A DNA stretch of 64,000 nt from Closterium sp. NIES-65 (taxonomy: Eukaryota > Streptophyta > Zygnematophyceae > Desmidiales > Closteriaceae). This document shows, in pieces, positions 55,923-64,000 of the stretch. Under the pieces are notes generated by a model. The model was not told the DNA's origin. It searched no databases and worked only from the letters and a program-made list of their open reading frames with translations. Each line of letters begins with the position of its first letter. The stretch's first letter is position 1. The stretch covers positions 822,443-886,442 of the forward strand of contig CANXME010001452.1 of the NCBI GenBank assembly GCA_948144175.1, given 5' to 3'. The position numbers were made by a program, and so were the translations under genes.

Positions 55923-56054
55923 TGTCAGAGTATTATAACTGATACATGTTTGTAGGCTATAGTGGGGTAGCACATATGGGGTACAGCTTTCTAGGGTTGT
56001 ATTTGTACCAACTCTGACTTAGTCATTTTCATTCCTGTTCTCTTATCTTTGACA
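55923..56054 (+). repeat. 3' LTR of Copia-A copy 2
   Basis: This 132-bp LTR is followed by CACAC and the resumed satellite. Confidence 0.95.
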
Positions 56055-56433
56055 CACACTTACTCTCGGTCCTAACTATATGGGTAAGTTACGTACTTAG
56101 TCTTGGTACCAACCATATGGGTAAGTAACGCACTTACTTTCAGTACCAACCGTATGGGTAAGTACCGCACTTACTCTTGGTACCAACCATATGGGTAAGT
56201 ATCACACATATTCTTGGTACCAACCATATGGGTAAGTACCGCACTTTTTCTTGGTAACAACCATACGAGTAAGTAACGCACTTACTCTGGGTACCAACCA
56301 TATGGGTAAGTATCGCACATATTCTAGGTACCAACCATATGGGAAAGTAACGCACTTCCTTTCGGTACCAACCATGTGGGTAAGTAACTCACTTTACTCT
56401 CGGTAGCAACCATATGGGTAGTAACGCACTACT
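56055..56433. repeat. 37-bp satellite, right arm, second part
   Basis: About ten units in right-arm orientation continue after the Copia-A insertion up to the LTR at 56434. They include GTATCACACATATTC variants like those at 46319 and 47799. Confidence 0.93.
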
Positions 56434-57527
56434 TGTTGGTGTAAGGGCCTAATAAACTCAAGCTATTAAGACTTTATCACACTTAAAACCTCTCCTCGGG
56501 GTCACCTCCAAGGGTCCTTGGGTGCCTGGTACAAGACCAGCCCCTATCCTCGGGTCCGAGTTTGTAGAGAGAGGGATCAAGAGGGACTTAGTCAAAACAG
56601 CAAGAGTACCTTGAACGTCGCGCAGCGTATCGTGCAGACCGTCGATCGGATTAAGCTGAGAATTTCCTATATCGAAGCTCACTCTAAGAGCTTTAAAATA
56701 AGCCAAGTTGCCTCGCGAAAAGTTCTGCCATTACGAAGTTATGGCTCGGACAGCGTTAGCCTAGCGTTGGAGTGCTAGCGTACTAGCGTTGACTTGGGTA
56801 GCATTCCGCCGTCGCACCGCGTAGAAAAGAAATTCCAGCAAGGAAGGAATTCGCTTGAATCAATTTCACTATATTCAGGTACAAACAGAGAAGGAATAAA
56901 TAGCTCTAGCTAGCAAGGACCTTGGGAATCAACCTGGGAACAACCAGGGATGATCCCAAATAATTCCAAGCAACAGAACCAACCTGGCTGGACAAAATAG
57001 CAGGTGATAGGTTGGTGAACAACCTCTGGTTCTGTTTTTTCCAACCTGGGAAAACAACAACCAGGTTCAGGTCCTAAAAACAGAACCTGTTTTGTCTTTG
57101 CCCAACCAGCCAAATGCTGGTTCCGCTGGTTTCCCCTGGCCCTGTAGCATGCAGATACAGACAAACAACATCCAACCTTCACCTAAATTGTACCCCTATA
57201 GTGCCTGCCCTGCTACACTATAGTCAACCAAACAAAACAGTACAATTTCGAGTTGGATAGAACTGAATCTGCGCAATCAAGTAAGTTGAACCGCAAAGCT
57301 TCCATCTTGGGTTCCTTTGCGAGCTCGTCCTTTCTGCTTGTACTGTTCATAGCGCGTACAATGTTATGCCGAAGCGCACATTGTGCGAGTACCTGCAAAT
57401 GCTTCAAGCGAAAATTGCGAAAGCAAACAAACACACAAACATACCATTCACACGCAAATGCATTCGCACACGCATACTCGTACAAACAGACGGCAGGATG
57501 TCGTGCAATGTGAATTTGCACCCAACA
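56434..57527 (-). repeat. First LTR of the tandem Copia-C
   Basis: This LTR of about 1094 bp, with TGTTGGTGTAAGGGCC at its left edge, sits directly in a satellite unit. It carries the same small variants as copy 2 rather than copy 1. Confidence 0.93.
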
Positions 57528-57599
57528 CACTCCCCCTCAGCCTGCCGGCTGCATCCCCATCATTCCATACTAGTTCATGCTCATTCCACTCATGCGCAC

Positions 57600-60500
57600 A
57601 AACAACGCCAATGAGGCTCATCCGCAAGCCTCTTGGTGAGGAAGTCTGCTGGCTGCTGGTGAGTCTTGATGTAGATCGGATTCACCGTCCCCCTCTTCAC
57701 CTCCTTACGCAGCCAGTGCCACTTGATACGCATGTGCTTGTTCAGCCCATGAAGCACAGCGTTCCTGGCCATCCCAAGAGCTCCCTTGCTATCACAAAAC
57801 AGCGGCGTAGCAACCTTTTGCTCCTGGCCAATCTCCTCCAACAGCCTCCTCAGCCAAATCACCTCCTTCACCCCATGGAACATCGCCATGTACTCTGATT
57901 CCACGGAAGAGAGTGCTGTCTCCGTCTGCTTCTTTGACCTCCAACTAACCGGTCCTCCCCCAACTACGCAGATGTATCCTCCCACAGATGAGGAATCCTC
58001 CTTCTCAGAGGCCCACGTAGCATCAGTAAAGCAAGTGAGAAAAAGCTTGCCTTCTCCAAGCCTCTCCCCCTTCTCTTTCAGCACCTCAACCCCTTTCTGC
58101 TTCACCTGTGCAGATGCGGAGTATTGAACTCCAATGCTTGGGTGAGAGTTCAGATACTTCACCACACGCTCAGCTGCATCCACCTGCTCCTCTGATGGAT
58201 TCTGCACTACCCTAGCCAGCTGCCCAACCGAGAAAGAGATGTCGGGTCTCGTGTGAACTGCTGCATACAAGAGGCTGCCCACCAAGGACTGAAATTGCTG
58301 CTGCTCCTCGGCTTCAACCCTTCATCCTCTGCAGCTTTCACAAGCTTGAATTCTGCTGGCAGGGGAGTTGCAACCTTGCGCTCATTCTCAATTCCGTACT
58401 TCTCCCCAAGCTCCTTGATGAACTTCTCCTGGTGCAGCTTCAACCACCTGTGATCCAGATCCCTCTCCACGTGCATCCCGAGGTAGTACTTTACCTCCCA
58501 AGGTTCTTGCACTTGAAGTTCTCCATCAGCTGCTGCTGCACCTTCTGGATCTCCTTCATGCTGCTGCTAAAGAGAAGAATGTCGTCCACATAGACCAGAA
58601 ACAGCACCAGCTTCTCCCCCTCCCCCTTGAGAAAGAGGCTCTCATCACAGCTGCTGGTCCTGAATCCCATCTCCTCTAAAACAGCTGCAACTTCTCGGTA
58701 CCAGCAGCGTGGCGCCTGCTTCAAGCCATAGATGGACTTTTTCAGCTTGCACACCCTGCCCGTACCATCCTCATACCCAGGTGGCTGCGTCATGAAACAC
58801 CTCCTCCTCTAAAATCCCATTGAGGAATTGCCGTTGATATATCCATCTGGATAATGAACTTCCACCAACGGCTGCATCTGCCAACAAGACACGAAGGGTA
58901 GGGGGTTTGGCAGTGGGAGCAAAGATCTCATTGAAGTCCCGCTTCTCCTTCTGCATAAACCCCTTAGCCACCAACCTACTCTTGTAGATGGTGACCTGCC
59001 CCTTGTCGTCAGTCTTGATCCTTAGCACCCACTTGCATTGTACCGCTTTCTTTCCCTCAGGCAGCACCACTAGTTCCCAAGTCCCATTCTCCAGCAGGCT
59101 CTGGTATTCAGCATCCCTGGAAGCTAGCCATTTGTCCCTATCTGGTCCAGCTAATGCCTCCTCCATGCTAGCTGGTTCCTCTGGTGGCAGGGGCAAGAAA
59201 ACAGTACGCAGGTTGATCCTCCTCATCCGGGTCATAGCCATGCGGTAGAATCAGCAATGCCTTCCTCGGTCCCAAGCTGCTGCTCCGCTACATCAGCTCC
59301 TGCAGTCAGCCTTTTAGTAGCCATACGGGTACGTCCTGGCCTGGAGACGGTGTCTCCCCTCCCTTCATAATAACACCCTTCGGCTTCTTAGTTTTCCCCT
59401 GCTGCTGCTCTCCTCCCTCGGATCCAGCAGCTCCACTAGTGCTACCGCTAATCTCCACACCATCACCTCCACCAGCAGGTGCCTCCTGCACCTTCTCTTT
59501 ATCCACCACCCTCTGCAGCTGCCTCCTCTCCCTCCTCCCACACACTAGGAGTCAGGTCCAGCTGCATGGTGATCTGCTCCATCTGCTGGGACACCCTGGC
59601 CTCCGGCTGTTTCTCCCAGCTCCCATACATCATGCCCTCAAACAAACTTCACATCCCTGCTGTCAAATAACACACCCTTGGAGGGTTCCCACAGCAGCCA
59701 TCCCTTGCTCTCAGCAGCCAGCCCCAAATGCACACACCAGATTGCACTCGGCCCCAACTTACTGCGAGTAGGTCTTGGGGACGTGGGCGACTGCCATGCA
59801 ACCGAACACCCTCAGCATGTCCTACCGGCGGCTTCCTCCAAGCCACCTCTCCAAACGGGCACCCACGAGTCATCCCCAACCTTTGTGAGGTACCCTGTTC
59901 TAGCGACGGTAGCGTGCCGAACAGCATGGGGCCACATCAAGTTGCCCAGCCCAGATTCTATGAGCAGCGCCCTAGCTGTCTCCAGAATTGTCCGGTTCGC
60001 CCGTCTGCTACACCGTTGGACTGTGGGGTGTAAGCCGTGGTCAGCTCCCTCTGGATGCCCTGCTTCTTGAGCCAGGCCGTCATCTCAGCTCCAAGGAACT
60101 CACCACCCCGATCTGTCCTAATCCGCTTCACCACACACTCCGCTTGCTTCTCCACGAACGGCAGCCAATCGTCCCGAATCGTGGAGGCGGCGTGATCTTT
60201 CTGCTTCAGCGGATACGCCCACATTAGCCTGCTCCAGTCATCCACTATGGTTAGGAAGTACCGCTCCCCCCTTGTGCCCTTGCACCGGCAGCGGCCCCAC
60301 CAAGTCCATGTGGACCAGCTCCAACGGCTTTTTGCTCCTGCCAGCCACACTATGGAAGGGGAAACGGGTGAACTTTGAAAGGAGGCAAATTTCACAGTTA
60401 TCATCGGGTGGTTGTCCGTTCAGCTTTAAGCCCTTAACGGCTCCATCCTTCTCCAGCTGCTTCAGCAAAGGCATTGCCACATGCCCCAAACGTCGGTGTG

Positions 60501-62170
60501 CAGTTGCCCAATCTGTCTCCCCAGATCTGGCCGACACTTTCACACCAACCCCTCCAACGGCGTTGCACTCCCCCTGGGATGCAGACCCCTCTCCAGCCTG
60601 CCCCCCACCGTGCCACGCCAGCGCCGGCAAGCTGCCACATAGATCTGTACACGTCCTTGCTCTCGTGCAGATCCCAAAGCACCCGATTGCCCAGCTTCCC
60701 CTTATAAGTGCGAGCCCCATCCGTGTTGGTGTTCACCCCAGCCTTGCCAAGCTTACGGAGGGAGATGAGGTTGGCCTTCAGGTCGGGGACGAGGAGAACG
60801 TCGTGCAGCACCACCGGCTTGCCATCCGCTCCCTTAAATGCAGCCCGTCCCGCACCAGCTACCTTCAACATGTGTCCAGAGGCAGAGCACACCTCATTAA
60901 TCGGTGCAGCGCGTACGTCGTCCAGCAGGTCCTTGCGCGGCGTCATTGTCCAAGCGGCGCCTGTGTCCAACACCCAATAGTCCAGGGGATGCAGCTCTGC
61001 TCCAGCCTTAGCAGATGCGTCTCCTTGCTCCCCCTTGTCTCCCATATGGAAGAATTGGCCCGCGGTGCGCTCCTTCTCTTCTCCGCACCGCCGTTGCCCT
61101 TCGGGTTGTTGTCGACGAATCAGCGACCATGTTGGCGCCGTTTTTCTGGTTCCTCCGCGCGCCGCCATCCTGGTGACGATTCTGGGGGGTCCATCCATCG
61201 GGTTTTCTTATAGCACAAAAACCAGGGGTGCCCTTCCTTCTCACAATACCAGCAACTCCCTTTCATTTTGCCACCAGGCACCCGACTTGCCCCCACGTCC
61301 AGATTTTCGCACCGCGACCCCAACCGGTACCTCCTTGTTGGTCGTTGGAGTCGTCGTCTTTCTTTGCACCGCGTCCAGCACCACCGAAGCCACGTCCTTT
61401 GCCACGTCGGCTCCCTTGCATCCCGTAGCCGCTGCTGCCGTCGTCTCCACCCCTCAGTTGGCGGCGACGGAAGTCCTCCTCCAGAATCTTCGTCCGCACC
61501 CACTCGAGCGTCCACAAGCTCTGGTTCTGCGGCAGGCTCAATCCGCTCGTAAATTGAAGCCACGATTCCGGCAGCAGCGAGAGGCATCTTCAAGCACTTT
61601 GTTTGCTCCGGGTAGGTGATTCCCGCGGTCGCCAACTTCGCGTAGAGGTCGCGCATTTGTCCAGGACAGGTTGCACTGGCTCTCCCTCGCTCAGGCGCAA
61701 CGCGGACAGCTCCCTCTCCAGCATCAATGTTGCAACAACGGAGGTCGGGGCGTGCAGCTCCTTCAACACCGTCCACGCCTTCGGACCGCACTCAACCTCC
61801 GGCAGCAGGTGCATGACGTGGTGACGCTGGTTCAGCTCCAAACTCTGCGACATCAAGTAGTAGCCAGCCGAGGGCGCGCTCGGTCCAATCTTCCTGAAGG
61901 GCGGGGTCACTCGGTCTAGGCTCCTCCCCATCATTAGTTTCAGCAATCCGATTTGACGGAAATAAAGTTGCATTTTCCAGGGCCCAATCATCATAGCCCT
62001 CACCATTGAACTTCTCGACGGTGAAGTTTTTCAGCACCTCCTTGATCAGCGAGCCCTGGCTTGTTCGCGCTCCCCTTGGCGCAGAAACACCAGAATCATG
62101 GCTGCCGCTACGATCTTGGGCTGAAGATTCACCAGCTACCGCCGAGGTGTTGCCGCCATAGCTACCTATA
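57600..62170 (-). pseudogene. Tandem Copia-C, first Gag-Pol region
   Basis: On the minus strand it carries all Copia-C domains: Gag start near 62150, knuckle CWYCEKEGHPWFLC near 61235, protease LDTGAAWTMTPR near 60950, integrase core 60000-60320, RT with YVDDILLFS near 58580, and RNase H down to KTHQQPADFLTKRL near 57640. It is heavily broken by small length differences spread along its length. Confidence 0.88.
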
Positions 62171-62205
62171 TCGAGGATCACTATAACGCAGCTCTGATAC
62201 CAGCT

Positions 62206-63295
62206 TGTTGGTGTAAGGGCCTAATAAACTCAAGCTATTAAGACTTTATCACACTTAAAACCTCTCCTCGGGGTCACCTCCAAGGGTCCTTGGGTGCCTG
62301 GTACAAGACCAGCCCCTATCCTCGGGTCCGAGTTTGTAGAGAGAGGGATCAAGAGGGACTTAGTCAAAACAGCAAGAGTACCTTGAACGTCGCGCAGCGT
62401 ATCGTGCAGACCGTCGATCGGATTAAGCTGAGAATTTCCTATATCGAAGCTCACTCTAAGAGCTTTAAAATAAGCCAAGTTGCCTCGCGAAAAGTTCTGC
62501 CATTACGAAGTTATGGCTCGGACAGCGTTAGCCTAGCGTTGGAGTGCTAGCGTACTAGCGTTGACTTGGGTAGCATTCCGCCGTCGCACCGCGTAGAAAA
62601 GAAATTCCAGCAAGGAAGGAATTCGCTTGAATCAATTTCACTATATTCAGGTACAAACAGAGAAGGAATAAATAGCTCTAGCTAGCAAGGACCTTGGGAA
62701 TCAACCTGGGAACAACCAGGGATGATCCCAAATAATTCCAAGCAACAGAACCAACCTGGCTGGACAAAATAGCAGGTGATAGGTTGGTGAACAACCTCTG
62801 GTTCTGTTTTTCCAACCTGGGAAAACAACAACCAGGTTCAGGTCCTAAAAACAGAACCTGTTTGTCTTTGCCCAACCAGCCAAATGCTGGTTCCGCTGGT
62901 TTCCCCTGGCCCTGTAGCATGCAGATACAGACAAACAACATCCAACCTTCACCTAAATTGTACCCCTATAGTGCCTGCCCTGCTACACTATAGTCAACCA
63001 AACAAAACAGTACAATTTCGAGTTGGATAGAACTGAATCTGCGCAATCAAGTAAGTTGAACCGCAAAGCTTCCATCTTGGGTTCCTTTGCGAGCTCGTCC
63101 TTTCTGCTTGTACTGTTCATAGCGCGTACAATGTTATGCCGAAGCGCACATTGTGCGAGTACCTGCAATGCTTCAAGCGAAAATTGCGAAAGCAAACAAA
63201 CACCACAACATACCATTCACACGCAAATGCATTCGCACACGCATACTCGTACAACAGACGGCAGGATGTCGTGCAATGTGAATTTGCACCCAACA
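62206..63295 (-). repeat. Second (shared) LTR of the tandem Copia-C
   Basis: About 1090 bp, close to 56434-57527. The normal primer site (GCTCTGATACCA on the plus strand) is at its left side (62189-62202) and the normal 3' interior with its polypurine tract is at its right side (63296 on). It therefore serves as the 5' LTR of one unit and the 3' LTR of the next. Confidence 0.92.
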
Positions 63296-64000
63296 CACTC
63301 CCCCTCAGCCTGCCGGCTGCATCCCCATCATTCCATACTAGTTCATGCTCATTCACTCATGCGCACACAACGCCAATGAGCTCATCCGCAGCCTCTTGGT
63401 GAGGAAGTCTGCTGGCTGCTGGTGAGTCTTGATGTAGATCGGATTCACCGTCCCCCTCTTCACCTCCTTACGCAGCCAGTGCCACTTGATACGCATGTGC
63501 TTGTTCAGCCCATGAAGCACAGCGTTCCTGGCCATCCCAAAGCTCCCTTGCTATCACAAACAAAACACGGCGTAGCAACCTTTTGCTCCTGGCCAATCTC
63601 CTCCAACAGCCTCCTCAGCCAATCCCTCCCTTCACCCCATGGAACATTCGCCATGTACTCTGATTCCACGGAAGAGAGTGCTGTCCTCCGTCTGCTTCTT
63701 TGACCTCCAACTAACCGGTCCCTCCCCCAACTACGCAGATGTATCCTCCGCCCAGATGAGGAATCCTCCTTCTCGAGGCCCACGTGCATCAGTAAAGCAA
63801 GTGAGAAAAGCTTGCCTTCTCCAAGCTCTCCCCCTTCTCTTTCAGCACCTCAACCCCTTTCTGCTTCCCTGTGCAGATGCGGAGTATTGAACTCCAATGC
63901 TTGGGTGAGAGTTCAGATACTTCCCACACGCTCAGCTGCATCCACCTGCTCCTCTGATGGATTCTGCACTACCCTAGCCAGCTGCCCAACCGAGGAAAGA
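63296..64000 (-). pseudogene. Tandem Copia-C, second unit, RNase H end
   Basis: The segment matches the RNase H part of Copia-C on the minus strand (LNKHMRIKWHWLRKEV, KTHQQPADFLTKRL, ARNAVLHG). It has many small length differences, in different places from the first unit. The window ends inside it. Confidence 0.85.

Larger units (their letters stand above)
49183..56054 (+). mobile_element. Full-length Ty1/copia element, Copia-A copy 2, in the right satellite arm
   Basis: LTRs at 49183-49315 and 55923-56054 and the duplication CACAC (49178-49182, 56055-56059) define it. The interrupted satellite unit is recovered exactly across it. The primer-binding site is 49316-49332 and the polypurine tract ATGGGGGGTG ends at 55922. 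It is a close copy of 2330-9224 in the opposite orientation. The LTRs differ at about two positions, so insertion is recent, yet the coding region has several breaks (roughly eight to ten). Confidence 0.95.
56434..64000 (-). mobile_element. Copia-C in tandem form (LTR, interior, LTR, interior), cut by window end
   Basis: LTRs lie at 56434-57527 and 62206-63295. A full interior lies between them, and a second interior begins at 63296 with the same sequence that follows the first LTR at 57528. No target duplication or foreign sequence separates the units, so this is a tandem array sharing an LTR. The coding regions have many breaks (well over ten), whereas the LTRs are close to those of copies 1 and 2. 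The far end is outside the window. Confidence 0.9.

Overview
The window is eukaryotic and almost wholly repetitive: LTR retrotransposons nested in one another and in a 37-bp satellite. I see no bacterial operon, no rRNA gene, no free-standing tRNA gene and no confidently intact host gene. Several deep Ty1/copia families, a chromodomain Ty3/gypsy element (chromovirus), GC-rich coding regions and a large repeat load suit a repeat-rich green-lineage genome, possibly a streptophyte alga. That organism call is an inference.

Layout. 1-1312 is a rearranged 3' end of a copia element (family Copia-A, LTR subtype 2). 1313-2329 is the best candidate for host coding sequence, an orphan exon on the minus strand. 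2330-9224 is a Copia-A element (minus strand, target duplication AAAAC). 9441-28822 is a chromovirus (Gypsy-1, minus strand, duplication ACCAG) that carries two later insertions: Copia-B at 12286-18771 (GGTCC) and an intact-looking Copia-C at 20594-27448 (TCCAT). LTR divergence agrees with the nesting order: about 1.6% for Gypsy-1, about 0.9% for Copia-B, none seen for Copia-C.

28823-34384 holds older debris. It includes a decayed copia remnant, a 377-bp TRIM element (29540-29916, AGGGG) whose LTR/primer-site boundary lies inside a tRNA-Glu-like Pol III promoter, a second gypsy fragment whose LTR is split by a 1.56-kb non-autonomous LTR element (31061-32620, TGTTC), and a pair of LTR-like repeats.

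34385-56433 is the main structural feature. Arrays of a 37-bp satellite run in one orientation at 34385-38335 and in the opposite orientation at 46046-56433. They flank an approximately 850-bp GTCGAC-rich core that Copia-C copy 2 (38921-45776, GTCGA) has split. The right arm has a 592-bp higher-order repeat, exactly 16 x 37 bp. Each arm has received a Copia-A insertion: a 3'-truncated Gag-bearing piece on the left (35713-37442) and a full-length copy on the right (49183-56054, CACAC). The inverted arms, higher-order repeats, dyad-rich unit and nested retroelements together resemble a centromere or pericentromere. That reading is an inference.

56434-64000 is a minus-strand Copia-C in tandem form (LTR, interior, LTR, interior), cut by the window end and full of small length differences, which may be decay or unpolished assembly.
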